Shown here one piece after another: positions 16,248 to 26,086 of a DNA stretch of 64,000 nucleotides (position 1 is its first letter; each line of letters starts with the position of its first letter). The DNA is taken from the NCBI GenBank assembly GCA_963751105.1, contig CAVVTG010000002.1:1302001-1366000 (forward strand), read 5' to 3'. A program made the position numbers and the translations under genes. The notes below the pieces were generated by a model that worked only from the letters and a program-made list of their open reading frames with translations, did not search any database and was not told the origin of the DNA. This DNA is from JACVRW01 sp963751105 (GTDB lineage: Bacteria; Actinomycetota; Thermoleophilia; Solirubrobacterales; Thermoleophilaceae).

Positions 16248-19200
16248 CGAATCGTGCCCGCAACCTCTCGATCCTCGGGGTCGTGGTGGTTCTGCTCGTA
16301 CTCGCGGGCCTCGTCATCGTCCCCGGCTCGCCGCTCTCGAAGGACACAAGGCTCGGGCTCGACCTGAAGGGCGGCATCGAGCTCGTCTATCAGGGGCGGC
16401 CCACCCCGCAGGTCCCCGAGGTCACCCAGCAGGCCCTCGACGACGCCGTCGAGACCATTCGCAAGCGCACCGACGCCCTCGGCGTGTCCGAGCCCGAGAT
16501 CCAGCGCTCGGGCCGCGATCAGATCTCCATCGGCTTGCCCGACGTCCAGAACGCGCAACGGGCCATCGACCAGGTGGGCACCACCGCCCAGCTGCAGTTC
16601 TACGACTGGGAGCCCAACGTCCTGGGCGACCGTGGCCCCGACAACCCCTTCGCCGGGACGAAGTCGCTCTACGACGCGGTGGAGTTCGCCTCCGGCCAGG
16701 AGGGCAGCGCCGAGCGCGAGGACGTGCCCCCGGAGTCCGATCTCTCGCCCGCGAGAGCGGACGCCGAGAACAACAGCACCGGCGACCAGTACTACCTGTT
16801 CGGCCCCGACCGGCTGCCGATCGGCCCGGACGGCGAACCCGTGCGCACCGCCGACTACGAGCCCTCGTCGACGTGCCGGGAGCTGCTGTCGGACTTCGAC
16901 CCGGCCGGGGGCGCCGCACCCGAGTTCGCCGAGGGCACCGAATGCCAGGACGAGCTGGAGGAGCTCGGCTCGGGAGGGCCGCCCGCCGGCTCCACGGTCT
17001 TCCGGGTGCCCGAGGGCGTGCTGGTGGTCGAGGGCGAGCGGGTGGAGAACCAGCCGCCGCAGATCAAGCGCTTCTTCGTGATCGAGGACGACTCGGCGCT
17101 CTCGGGCAAGGACATCAAGAACCCCGAGCAGCAGTTCGATCCCAACACCAACGCCCCCACGGTGGCCTTCGAGTTCACCGACGAGGGCCGCAGGCGCTTC
17201 GCCGACGTGACCAAGCGGATCGCCCAGCAGCCGGCGATCGACCGCGTCGGGCGCATCGCCCAGCCGGGTGAGGACGAGAGCCAGTTCCGGCGCTTCGCCA
17301 TCACGCTCGACAACCGGATCGTCTCGCTGGCCAGCATCGACCCGGTCGACCTGCCCGAGGGCATCGACGGCCGCACCGGGGCCCAGATCGAGGGCATCGG
17401 CACGATCGAGGAGACACAGGACCTCGCGGAGAGCCTGCGCATCGGCGCGCTGCCGATCGAGCTCAAGCTGATCTCGCAGACGCAGGTCTCGGCCACGCTC
17501 GGCCAGCAGGCGCTCGACCAGGGCCTGCTCGCCGGAGCCGCCGGCCTCGCGCTGACCATCGTGTTCCTGCTGATCTTCTACCGGGTCCTCGGCCTGGTGG
17601 CCACCACCGCGCTGCTGATCTACGCGGTGTTCCTGTTCGCCCTGGTCAAGCTGATCCCGATCACGCTCACGCTCCCGGGCATCGCGGGCATGGTGCTCAC
17701 CCTGGCGGTGGCGGCCGACGCCAACATCGTCATGTACGAGCGAATAAAGGAGGAGGTCAGAACCGGGCGCTCGGTTCCGAGCGCGATCTCCGCGGGTTAC
17801 TCCAAGGCCCTCAAGACGATCATCGACGCCAACGTCGTGACCATCGGCGTGGCCTTCATCCTCTTCACCCTGGCCACCGCGGGGGTCAAGGGCTTCGCCT
17901 TCACCCTGGGCGTGGGCACCCTGGTCTCACTGTTCACGGCGGTGCTGGCCACCTCGGCCATCCTCGGCACGCTTGCCCGGACCAAGCTGCTGCGGCGGCC
18001 CAGCGCCCTGGGCGTCAACCCGAACAAGCAGAGGTCGGGCTGGAAGTTCGACTTCATGGGCAACTCGCGCTGGTTCTTCTCCTTCTCGGGAGTGATCCTG
18101 CTCGTGGGCGCGATTGCCATCGCCACGCTGGGGGTCAACTTCGGCATCGACTTCGAGTCGGGCACGAGGATCACCACCCCGCTCGAGCAGCCGGCCAATG
18201 TGGACCAGGTCCGCGAGACCCTCGGCCCGCTCGGCTACGGCGACGCCAAGATCCAGGAGGTCGACGACCCCGAACTGGGCGACAACGTCGTCCAACTCGC
18301 GGTGCCGCAACTCGAGCCGAGCCAGGTGGACCGCGTGGAGCAGGCGCTTGACGCCGACTTCGGGGTGGCAGGGACGGACTTCTCGGTCACGTCGGTGGGC
18401 CCGACGTTCGGCGAGCAGATCGCCCGCACCGCCGTGCTCGCGGTGATCGCATCGCTGCTGCTGATCGCCCTCTACATCGGCTTTCGCTTCGAGTTCAAGT
18501 TCGCCGTGCCGGTCCTGATCGCGCTCGCGCACGACCTGCTCATCACCGCCGGCGTCTACGCACTGTTCGACCGGGAGGTGACGACGGCGACGGTCGCGGC
18601 GTTGCTGACCATCATGGGTTACTCGCTGTACGACACGGTCATCGTGTTCGATCGAATACGCGAGAACGTGCCGCGCATGCCGCGCGCCACCTATTCGCAG
18701 ATCGCCAACCGCTCGATGTCCGAGGTGTTCACGCGATCGCTGGCCACCAGCTTCGTGGTGCTCATGCCCGTGGGATCGCTGCTGGTCTTCGGCGGTGAGA
18801 CGCTCAAGGACTTTGCCTTCGCCCTGCTCGTGGGCGTGGCCTCGGGCGCCTACTCGTCCATCTTCATCGCAACCCCGGTGCTGGTGGAGTGGAAGGAGCG
18901 CGAGCAGACCTACATGCGCCGCCGGCGCCTGATCCTGCAGGAGAACGACGGCCAGGTGCCGGCCTTCGCCAGCGGCGTGATCGGCGATCCCGCGCCGGCG
19001 GTCGCCGCTGCCGGTGCCGGCTCCGGAGCGGCCGGTGCGGTCACGGCCGCGGTGGCGGACCCGCCGGGCGAGGCGCCGTCGCGCCGGGAGCGGGCGGCCA
19101 GGAGAGCCCGAGGCCGGTCGTCCGGCGCCCCGCCCGCCGACACCCCGCCGCCGGCCGACACTTCCCCGCCGGCCGATACTTCCCCGCCGGCCGGCACCCG

Positions 19201-19459
19201 AGCTCCCGCCCCTCCCGCTCCGCCCGAGGCCGCTCCCCCGGCGCCCACGCCGCCCCCCGCGCCGCCGCGCGCGCCCGCGCCCTCCCCGGGAACCTCACCC
19301 GCGCCGGCGGCTCCGACCGACAGCAACGGCGGCGGAGACGGAAGCGCCGAGCCGGCCGGCCGTGCCGAGTCACGCGTGACCAGCACCTCGGGTCCGTCGA
19401 AGCCCAAGTCCAAGTCCAAGCGCCAGCAGCGCACACGCAAGAAGCACGGGAGGCGCTGA
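16244..19459 (+). CDS. secDF: Fused protein-export membrane protein SecD-SecF
   Basis: This 1071-residue RND-type protein uses the proton gradient to aid Sec-dependent export. The SecD half has the first membrane helix (residues about 8-28), periplasmic P1 domain with DLKGGIELVYQ, and helices from about 420 to 570 with LTLAVAADANIVMYERIKEE. The SecF half begins near residue 604 (FDFMGNSRWFFSFSG; NFGIDFESGTRI) and ends near 890 with the motif SLYDTVIVFDRIREN inside. The SecD P1 region carries a long acidic insert (residues about 125-260). A Pro/Ala-rich, repetitive tail (about 905-1050) ends in a basic KSKSKRQQRTRKKHGRR patch, probably cytoplasmic. The fused form and the tail are unusual compared with separate secD and secF of most Actinobacteria. 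Confidence 0.96.
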   Translation: MTNRARNLSILGVVVVLLVLAGLVIVPGSPLSKDTRLGLDLKGGIELVYQGRPTPQVPEVTQQALDDAVETIRKRTDALGVSEPEIQRSGRDQISIGLPDVQNAQRAIDQVGTTAQLQFYDWEPNVLGDRGPDNPFAGTKSLYDAVEFASGQEGSAEREDVPPESDLSPARADAENNSTGDQYYLFGPDRLPIGPDGEPVRTADYEPSSTCRELLSDFDPAGGAAPEFAEGTECQDELEELGSGGPPAGSTVFRVPEGVLVVEGERVENQPPQIKRFFVIEDDSALSGKDIKNPEQQFDPNTNAPTVAFEFTDEGRRRFADVTKRIAQQPAIDRVGRIAQPGEDESQFRRFAITLDNRIVSLASIDPVDLPEGIDGRTGAQIEGIGTIEETQDLAESLRIGALPIELKLISQTQVSATLGQQALDQGLLAGAAGLALTIVFLLIFYRVLGLVATTALLIYAVFLFALVKLIPITLTLPGIAGMVLTLAVAADANIVMYERIKEEVRTGRSVPSAISAGYSKALKTIIDANVVTIGVAFILFTLATAGVKGFAFTLGVGTLVSLFTAVLATSAILGTLARTKLLRRPSALGVNPNKQRSGWKFDFMGNSRWFFSFSGVILLVGAIAIATLGVNFGIDFESGTRITTPLEQPANVDQVRETLGPLGYGDAKIQEVDDPELGDNVVQLAVPQLEPSQVDRVEQALDADFGVAGTDFSVTSVGPTFGEQIARTAVLAVIASLLLIALYIGFRFEFKFAVPVLIALAHDLLITAGVYALFDREVTTATVAALLTIMGYSLYDTVIVFDRIRENVPRMPRATYSQIANRSMSEVFTRSLATSFVVLMPVGSLLVFGGETLKDFAFALLVGVASGAYSSIFIATPVLVEWKEREQTYMRRRRLILQENDGQVPAFASGVIGDPAPAVAAAGAGSGAAGAVTAAVADPPGEAPSRRERAARRARGRSSGAPPADTPPPADTSPPADTSPPAGTRAPAPPAPPEAAPPAPTPPPAPPRAPAPSPGTSPAPAAPTDSNGGGDGSAEPAGRAESRVTSTSGPSKPKSKSKRQQRTRKKHGRR

Positions 19460-19461
19460 CC

Positions 19462-19761
19462 ATGGCCATGGTCGTCTGGTTGATGATGGGCATCGCGCTG
19501 TGGCACTTCACGGTGTTCCTCCCCGACCGCTTCTGGGGCGGAATCGTGGGCGCCTTCCTGGTCGCCGTGGTGGGCTCGGCCGTATTCGGCTACCTGGCCA
19601 ACGGGCTGACGATTCCGGGGCAGAACGACACCGACATCCTTCAGGCCCTGATCGCCGTCCCCGGAGCGCTGATCGCACTGGCCATCTCGTACTGGTGGGG
19701 GGCCCGGTCCGACCGCGAGCACGGCGTCGACCACGGCTTCACGCGCGCGGGCTCGCACTAG
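19462..19761 (+). CDS. Small two- to three-helix membrane protein
   Basis: The 99-residue protein has hydrophobic segments at residues about 2-17, 24-46 and 62-80, and a charged C-terminus. I recognise no family. The ATG at 19462 comes directly after the secDF stop (2-base gap), so it is probably co-expressed with the translocase. A role near SecDF is only suggested by position. Confidence 0.7.
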   Translation: MAMVVWLMMGIALWHFTVFLPDRFWGGIVGAFLVAVVGSAVFGYLANGLTIPGQNDTDILQALIAVPGALIALAISYWWGARSDREHGVDHGFTRAGSH

Positions 19762-19961
19762 CCGCCGGCAGGGGCCGCGCCCGACGGCGCTGCCACAACT
19801 TGAAGCCCTATAGCGACGTCAACCTGTGTTCTCGCGATCCCGGCCGCGCCGTACCCCTTACTGCCAAACGGGCACGGTCGGTCCCCGCGCACGGGAGCTG
19901 AGCGCAGGCAGGGCTCCCGCCCGGGGCGAAACCGCCCGTTCCGTCCGCTCCTCCTCGGAGG
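19762..19961. other. 200-base gap before recJ
   Basis: No convincing gene lies here. The region could hold the recJ promoter. Short GC-rich inverted segments are present, but no strong hairpin with a T-run and no RNA family I recognise. Confidence 0.4.
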
Positions 19962-22421
19962 ATGCCTTGGATGCAGTCGCGACCGTCGCAATGGGCCTGC
20001 CCGCCCTACGACCCGGCCTTGGCCGAGCGGCTGGCCGACGGGCTGCGGGTGTCACCGGTCACCGGCGCGGTGCTGGCGCGACGGGGCTTTCGCGAGGTCG
20101 AGGAGGCACGTGCCTTCCTGGCCGGCGACGTGCGTCACGATCCACTGGAGCTGCACGGGGTCGCCGAGGCCACTGATCTGATCCGGCGGCACGTCGAGCG
20201 CGGATCGCGCATCGCGGTGTTCGGCGACTACGACGTGGACGGCGTCTGCTCCACGGCGATGCTCGTGCGAACGCTGCGCGCACTGGGCGCCGATCCGCGG
20301 TGGGAGCTGCCCAGCCGCTTCGACCAGGGCTACGGACTCTCGGCCGCCGCCGTCGAGCGGCTGGCGGAACGCGGGACCGCGCTGCTCGTCACGGTGGACT
20401 GCGGCATAACCGCCGTGGAGCAGGTCGCCGCGGCTCAGGCGGCCGGCCTGGACGTGGTGGTCACCGACCACCACCGCCCCGGCGACGTGCTCCCGGCCTG
20501 CGCCGTCGTGCATCCCGCGCCCGGTCCGGAGCCGGGCTATCCGGCGGAGCTGTGTGCCGCCGGAGTGGTGCTCAAGCTGTCCGAGGCGCTGCGCGGCCCG
20601 GGCGCCGAGACCGACCTCGACCTCGCGGCTCTGGCCACGGTGTGCGATCTCATGCCGCTTCGCGGCGAGAACCGGCGGATCGTCCGCGAGGGCCTGCGCG
20701 AGCTGTCGCGTACCACCAAACCCGGCCTCCGGGCGCTGATGGAGGTCGCCGCGGTCCAGCCCGCGGACGTGTCCGAGCAGAGCTGCGGCTTTCGCCTCGG
20801 GCCGCGCATCAACGCCGCGGGCAGGATGGGCCGCGCCGACGCCGCTCTGGAGCTGCTGCTCACCGACGACGCCGCCCGCGCCGAGGAGGTGGCACGCGAG
20901 CTCGACCTCCTCAACCGCGACCGCCAGGAGGCCGAGACCAGGATCCTGTTCGAGGCCGACGCCGCCTGCGCCGCCCAGGCCAGCCAGGCCGCGCTGGTGG
21001 TGGCGGGAGAAGGCTGGCATCCGGGAGTCGTCGGGATCGTCGCCTCGCGGCTGGTGGAGAAGTGGCGCCGCCCGGCCGTCGTCGTGGCGCTGGCCGGAGA
21101 CGAAGGCCGCGGCTCCGGGCGCAGCGTCTCGGCGTACGACCTGCACGCCGGCCTCGGAGCCTGTGCGAGCCGTCTGCGGCGCTTCGGTGGTCACCGTATG
21201 GCCGCGGGGGTCGAGCTCGAGGCCGGCGCGGTGGACGACTTCCGCCGTGATCTGGCCGCGCATGCGGGAACCCTGCTCAGCCCCAACGACCTGATCGCCG
21301 TCGAGCGGGTGGACGCCGTGGTGCCCGGCGGCGTTCTCGGCCTTGAGCTCGCGGAGGAGCTCGAGCGGCTCCGGCCCTTCGGCATGGGCAATCCGCAGCC
21401 CACGCTGCTGGTGCCCGCCGCTCGTCTGGAGAACGTGACCGGGATGGGGGAGGAGCGCCAGCACTCCCGCTTCACCCTGGTCACCGGGGCCTCGCGCGCA
21501 CGCGGCGTGGCCTTCGGCTCGAGCCAGCGCTCGCTCGCTCCAGCCACCGGCAATCCTCATGACGCGGCCATCCGGCTGGAGCCGAACCGCTGGAACGGCG
21601 CAGTGGAGCCGCGTGTGGTGCTGCGAGCGCTGTGCCGCCCGCGGCCGGGGCGGCTGACCGAGCTCGGGGAGGACGAGCCGTTCTGGCCGCGCACGCTCAG
21701 GGAGTTCCGCGCCGAGCCGTCCGGGGCCGGGCCCCCCGGCACGGCGCCGCGACCGGTGGACCGCCGTGGCGAGGGCTTCGCCGGAGTGAGCGTGGACCTC
21801 CTCACGAGCGGCGAGCGTGTGGTGGTGGCCGTGGCCAGCGTGGAGCGGCGACGTCGCTCGCTCACCGAGCTGGTGGCCGGCGCCGCGCCCGACGCCCTGC
21901 CGATCGTCTCGTGGGGATTGCTCGCGCACCGCCCGGAGCTGGTCGCGGGGTTCGACGAGCTCGTGGCCGTCGATCCTCCACCGGCGGCCGGCGGCGACCG
22001 GCTGCTGGGGCTCGGCCCGCGTCCCCATCTGGCGTGGGGCCCGGGCGAGATCGAGTTCGCGCTCCAGGTCTGGGCGGCCGAGCTGGACCTGCGGCCGGCC
22101 CTGACCGACGCCTACCGTGCCCTGCGGGCGCTCTCGCCCGACGCGCCTCCCAGCGACGTGGCCGGCGCGCTTCGGGGCTCCTCCGCCCATCCGCGCACCG
22201 CGGAGTGCTGCGGCCGGCTGTTGCGCGTGCTCGACGAGCTCGGGCTGATCAGGCTCACGCCCGAGACCGGCTCGTGCCGCACGCTGGACGGTGTTCGCAC
22301 CGACCTCGAGCTGTCGCCGGCGTATCGCGCCTACCGCGAGCGGCTGGCGGCCGCCAGGCGGGCCCTCGGTGCGAGCGATCCGCAGCGCGCCGCCGAGCCG
22401 GCTGTCGCACAGGCGTCGTGA
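19962..22421 (+). CDS. recJ: Single-stranded-DNA exonuclease RecJ with C-terminal extension
   Basis: RecJ is a 5'-3' exonuclease in recombination and repair. The DHH-family motifs are present: FGDYDVDG (about residue 88), VDCGI (about 144), VTDHHRPG (about 167) and the DHHA1 region with GRGSGRSVSAYDL (about 384) and GGHRMAAG (about 409). The catalytic core and OB region end near residue 560. A further domain of about 240 residues follows with no motif I recognise, its end resembling a winged helix (LRVLDELGLIRLTPETG). ATGs at 19962 and 19971 are both possible starts. Confidence 0.93.
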   Translation: MPWMQSRPSQWACPPYDPALAERLADGLRVSPVTGAVLARRGFREVEEARAFLAGDVRHDPLELHGVAEATDLIRRHVERGSRIAVFGDYDVDGVCSTAMLVRTLRALGADPRWELPSRFDQGYGLSAAAVERLAERGTALLVTVDCGITAVEQVAAAQAAGLDVVVTDHHRPGDVLPACAVVHPAPGPEPGYPAELCAAGVVLKLSEALRGPGAETDLDLAALATVCDLMPLRGENRRIVREGLRELSRTTKPGLRALMEVAAVQPADVSEQSCGFRLGPRINAAGRMGRADAALELLLTDDAARAEEVARELDLLNRDRQEAETRILFEADAACAAQASQAALVVAGEGWHPGVVGIVASRLVEKWRRPAVVVALAGDEGRGSGRSVSAYDLHAGLGACASRLRRFGGHRMAAGVELEAGAVDDFRRDLAAHAGTLLSPNDLIAVERVDAVVPGGVLGLELAEELERLRPFGMGNPQPTLLVPAARLENVTGMGEERQHSRFTLVTGASRARGVAFGSSQRSLAPATGNPHDAAIRLEPNRWNGAVEPRVVLRALCRPRPGRLTELGEDEPFWPRTLREFRAEPSGAGPPGTAPRPVDRRGEGFAGVSVDLLTSGERVVVAVASVERRRRSLTELVAGAAPDALPIVSWGLLAHRPELVAGFDELVAVDPPPAAGGDRLLGLGPRPHLAWGPGEIEFALQVWAAELDLRPALTDAYRALRALSPDAPPSDVAGALRGSSAHPRTAECCGRLLRVLDELGLIRLTPETGSCRTLDGVRTDLELSPAYRAYRERLAAARRALGASDPQRAAEPAVAQAS

Positions 22422-22476
22422 CGAGCGCGCCTGCGCGCTGCGCCGGCAGCGGCGGTCCGCTCTAAACTCGGAAGGG

Positions 22477-24825
22477 ATGGCCAAGCCGCCGCGAACGCAG
22501 GAGCCCGCCCGGGGCAAGCGCCCCGCCCGAGGGGCCAACGGCGCGCGTGACGGCTCACCCGATTTCGACCGTCATCCGGTCGACGAGCACCGCGGCCAGG
22601 CGCCGGCCGGGCCGCGCGCAAGCCTCACCGACGACCAGCGTGTGCTGCTCGGCGACCTGTTCGCGGTCGTGGAGGAGCACTCCGGCGAGGCAGCGGAGAC
22701 GATCGACCGGAACCTGGTGGAGCGGGCCTTCGTGTTCGCCTGCGAGCGCCACGCGAGCCAGCGGCGGGCCAGCGGGGAGGACTTCATCATCCATCCCGTG
22801 GGCGTGGCCAAGATCTGCGCCGGGATGCGGCTCGACACCGCCACCCTGTGCGCAGCGCTGCTGCACGACACGGTGGAGGACACGAGCGCCTCCCTCGACG
22901 AGGTGCGCGAGGAGTTCGGCGACGAGGTGGCGCAGCTGGTCGACGGTGTGACCAAGCTGTCGGGCGTCACCTTCCAGAGCCGCGACGACCGCCAGGCTGA
23001 GAACTACCGCAAGATGATGGTCGCGATGGCCCAGGACATCCGGGTCATCCTCATCAAGCTCGCCGACCGCCTGCACAACATGCGCACGATCGGCGCGATG
23101 CCCAAGCCCAAGCAGCAGGAGAAGGCGAAGGAGACGCTCGAGATCTTCGCTCCGCTGGCGCACCGCCTCGGCATCCACGCCATCAAGTGGGAGCTCGAGG
23201 ACCTCGCCTTCTCGACGCTGCACCCGCGCAAGTACAACGAGATCAAGCAGCTGGTGGCCCAGCAGCGCAACGAGCGCGAGGACTACGTGGCCAGGGCCGG
23301 CGAATACCTGCGCTCCGAGCTGGAGGCGGTGGGCATCGAGGCCGACATCTCCGGCCGCGCCAAGCACTTCTACTCGATCTACTCGAAGATGACGAAGAAG
23401 GGCCGCGAGTTCAACGAGATCTACGACCTCACCGCGATGCGCGTGATCGTCGACTCGGTCAAGGACTGCTACGGCGGCATCGGCGTCATCCATTCGCTGT
23501 GGAAGCCGCTGCCCGGCCGCTTCAAGGACTGGGTCGCGATGCCCAAGTTCAACATGTACCAGGCGCTGCACACCACGGTGATCGGACCTGAGGGACGCCC
23601 GCTCGAGATCCAGATCCGCACAATGGAGATGCACCGCACCGCCGAGTTCGGCGTGGCCGCTCACTGGATCTACAAGGAGGATGGCTCCAAGCCGTTGGAG
23701 GAGAAGGTCGAGTGGCTTCGCCACCTGCTGGACTGGCAGCAGGACACTCAGGATCCCCAGGAGTTCGCCGAGACGCTGAAGGCCGACCTGTTCGAGGACG
23801 AGGTCTTCGTGTTCACGCCGAAGGGCGAGGTCAAGTCGCTGGCCGGTGGCGCCACGCCGCTCGACTTCGCCTACGAGATCCACACCGACGTTGGCCACCG
23901 CTGCGTTGGGGCCAAGGTCAACGGCAAGATCGTGCCGCTGCACTACACCCTCCAGTCGGGCGACATCGTGGAGGTGCTGACCTCGAAGAAGGAGCGCGGC
24001 CCCTCGCGTGACTGGCTCGCCCTGGCCAAGACGACCCGGGCGCAGTCCAAGATCCGCGCCTGGTTCAAGCGCGAGCGCCGCGAGGACTCCGAGCGCACCG
24101 GGCGCGAGATCCTGCACGACAACCTCAAGCGCGCCGGACTGCCCCCGCAGAAGATCGCCGGCTCGCCGCTCCTGGCCGACGTAATCCGCGAGATGGGCTT
24201 CCGCAAGGGCGAGGACTTCTACATCGCCCTGGGTCAGGCCAAGATCTCGTCCAAGACCGTCGTCAACAAGCTGATGCACCGCCTCAAGGAGGGCGAGTCC
24301 GCGGTGGAGGCGCCCTCGCCGGCGGCCGAGCTCCTGGAGCGCAGGGAGACGCCGAAGAAGACGGCCGCCTCGTCCACCTACGGCATCAAGGTGGAGGGCG
24401 TGGACGACGTGATGTTGCGCCTGGCCAAGTGCTGCCGCCCCGTGCCCGGCGATCCGATCGTGGGCTACATCTCCCTCGGCAAGGGCATCACCATCCACCA
24501 TTCTTCCTGCCCCAACGCGGTCGCCCTCAAGCGCAATCCCGAGCGCTTCGCCAGCGTGGAGTGGGAGGGAGACACCACATCGTCGTTCCGGGTCGAGCTG
24601 CAGGTGGACGGCTGGGACCGCCACCGGCTGCTCGAGGATCTCTCGCGGACGTTCGCCGAGACGGGCATCAACATCCTCGAGGCACGCTGCACCGTCGTGC
24701 ACCCCATGGTCAAGAACCGCTTCGTGGTCGAGGTGGGGGACACCCAGTCGCTCAAGACCTGCATCACGCGAATTCGCAACATCGAATCGGTCTTCGACGC
24801 CTATCGCGTCACGCCCACCGGCTGA
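22477..24825 (+). CDS. rel: Bifunctional (p)ppGpp synthetase/hydrolase Rel
   Basis: The 782-residue protein makes and degrades the stringent-response alarmone. It has a disordered N-terminus of about 50 residues, the HD hydrolase domain with HDTVEDT (about residue 130), the synthetase domain (EIYDLTAMRVIVDSVKDCY, about 320), a TGS domain (FVFTPKGEVKSLAGGATPLD, about 448), a zinc-finger/helical region with KCCRPVPGDPI (about 650) and a C-terminal ACT domain (about 700-780). Both catalytic centres look intact. The ATG at 22477 is preceded by gaaggg and by a TAAACT -10-like box at 22463-22468. It ends at the bidirectional terminator at 24946. Confidence 0.97.
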   Translation: MAKPPRTQEPARGKRPARGANGARDGSPDFDRHPVDEHRGQAPAGPRASLTDDQRVLLGDLFAVVEEHSGEAAETIDRNLVERAFVFACERHASQRRASGEDFIIHPVGVAKICAGMRLDTATLCAALLHDTVEDTSASLDEVREEFGDEVAQLVDGVTKLSGVTFQSRDDRQAENYRKMMVAMAQDIRVILIKLADRLHNMRTIGAMPKPKQQEKAKETLEIFAPLAHRLGIHAIKWELEDLAFSTLHPRKYNEIKQLVAQQRNEREDYVARAGEYLRSELEAVGIEADISGRAKHFYSIYSKMTKKGREFNEIYDLTAMRVIVDSVKDCYGGIGVIHSLWKPLPGRFKDWVAMPKFNMYQALHTTVIGPEGRPLEIQIRTMEMHRTAEFGVAAHWIYKEDGSKPLEEKVEWLRHLLDWQQDTQDPQEFAETLKADLFEDEVFVFTPKGEVKSLAGGATPLDFAYEIHTDVGHRCVGAKVNGKIVPLHYTLQSGDIVEVLTSKKERGPSRDWLALAKTTRAQSKIRAWFKRERREDSERTGREILHDNLKRAGLPPQKIAGSPLLADVIREMGFRKGEDFYIALGQAKISSKTVVNKLMHRLKEGESAVEAPSPAAELLERRETPKKTAASSTYGIKVEGVDDVMLRLAKCCRPVPGDPIVGYISLGKGITIHHSSCPNAVALKRNPERFASVEWEGDTTSSFRVELQVDGWDRHRLLEDLSRTFAETGINILEARCTVVHPMVKNRFVVEVGDTQSLKTCITRIRNIESVFDAYRVTPTG

Positions 24826-24945
24826 GCCGAAGGCTGAGAAAGGTCTCATCCTTAGCCGTCCCGCAAGTCGCCGGGCCGAGGTGACGTTTCTCTTGCGACC
24901 CTCCGTAGTCGCCTCTACGCGCGCGGACGGTCGTTGTGCCCGCTC

Positions 24946-24980
24946 GAGATGGGGAGTGGCCCGCCGGCCCTCCCCATCTC
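24946..24980. terminator. Bidirectional hairpin terminator between rel and the lipid-kinase-like gene
   Basis: The arms gagatggggag (24946-24956) and ctccccatctc (24970-24980) pair perfectly over 11 bp around a 13-base loop. It sits between two convergent stop codons. No T-run follows, as is usual in high-GC Actinobacteria. Confidence 0.75.
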
Positions 24981-24993
24981 ACCTAACCCTCGG

Positions 24994-25983
24994 TCAGGCG
25001 ACCGTGACCAGGCCGCCGGGAGCGACGCCGAACTCCACCTCGCCGAAGTCGCCGATGTAGTCGCCGTCGACCTGCAGCGGGAAGGGGCGGTCGTCGATCG
25101 CCTCCACCTTCATCAGCGAGAGCTCGGGCAGGGGCTCCACCTGCCGGTGGCGCATCACGGTGCGGGCGCGCGAGGACAGCAGGCGGGGTATCAGGGTCGG
25201 CAGCTCGAGCACTGTGGCCCGCTTGAGCACGGCCGCGGACAGCGATCCCGATAACAGGCCCGACGGCTCCACCACCCGGATGGGACGTCTGCGAAAGAAG
25301 GTGAAGGGATCGGAGTTCTGGACGATCACGGTCACTCCCTCGAGCTCGCGTCCCTGGGCCGAGACACGCACCCGTGGCGGGTTGACCAGGTAGCGGCGGT
25401 TGAAGATCGCCACACCCGACCAGGCGTAGTACCAGGCGCCGAGGCGCCTCTTGCGGTAGGGGTGGGCGTCCACGCGCCTGACCACGCTCGCGTCGAGCCC
25501 GACCCCGGCGGAGAACACGAAATGGCGCTCGTCCACCCGGCCGAGGTCGACTCGGCGGGGCATCCACTCATCGGCCATGGCCAGCAGGTGCTCGGTGGCG
25601 TCCACCACGTCGTTGGGGATGCCCAGGGTTCGCGCCCACACGTTCGTCGAGCCGCCCGGCAGCGCGGTGAGCGGGGTGTCCGACCCCACCAGGCCGTTGG
25701 CGGCCTCGTTGACCGTGCCGTCGCCGCCGAAGGCCACCACGGCGTCGTAGCCTTCGCTGGCGGCCTCACGGCAGATCTGGGTGGCGTGATTGCGCTCCTG
25801 CGTGTCGATGGCCTCGACCGCGTAGCGCGACTGCAGGGCGTATACGACCAGGTTGCGCAGGCGGTCGGACACCGTGGTCGCGTACGGGTTGACGATCACG
25901 AGCATCCGCCGTTTGGGCGTACGGTCGGGCAGAAGCCGCTCGGTGAGCTCTTCGGCACGCTCGACGACGGATTCCGCGGGCAC
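24994..25983 (-). CDS. Diacylglycerol-kinase-family lipid kinase (YegS/BmrU-like)
   Basis: The 329-residue protein has the DAGK catalytic fold: VIVNPYAT near residue 30, the nucleotide-binding VVAFGGDGTVNEAANGL near residue 84, and PGGSTNVWART near 110, followed by the beta-sandwich lipid-binding half (residues about 140-329). Such proteins phosphorylate diacylglycerol, sphingosine-like or other lipids at the membrane. The lipid is unknown here. It converges with rel and is divergent from the small tandem-RHH gene at 26087. Confidence 0.9.
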   Translation of the reverse strand: MPAESVVERAEELTERLLPDRTPKRRMLVIVNPYATTVSDRLRNLVVYALQSRYAVEAIDTQERNHATQICREAASEGYDAVVAFGGDGTVNEAANGLVGSDTPLTALPGGSTNVWARTLGIPNDVVDATEHLLAMADEWMPRRVDLGRVDERHFVFSAGVGLDASVVRRVDAHPYRKRRLGAWYYAWSGVAIFNRRYLVNPPRVRVSAQGRELEGVTVIVQNSDPFTFFRRRPIRVVEPSGLLSGSLSAAVLKRATVLELPTLIPRLLSSRARTVMRHRQVEPLPELSLMKVEAIDDRPFPLQVDGDYIGDFGEVEFGVAPGGLVTVA

Positions 25984-26086
25984 TGGGGCTGAACGCTACT
26001 CGGCCCGCGAATGCGCCAGGGACGCCAGGTGCCTAGACGCCGTTGAAGAACTCTGCTGCACTGAAGCGACTTTGGGGAAGCGAAAC

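Noticed and set aside
19120..19330. Repeats resembling a CRISPR array or satellite
   Set aside because: They are the Pro/Ala-rich codons of the SecDF tail; the unit length varies and there are no unique spacers.
19762..19961. Small RNA in the gap before recJ
   Set aside because: No stable hairpin with a T-run and no family signature could be found.
22555..24849. Long open frame on the minus strand (764 codons)
   Set aside because: It is antisense to rel, which has every expected domain. The product has no recognisable motif.
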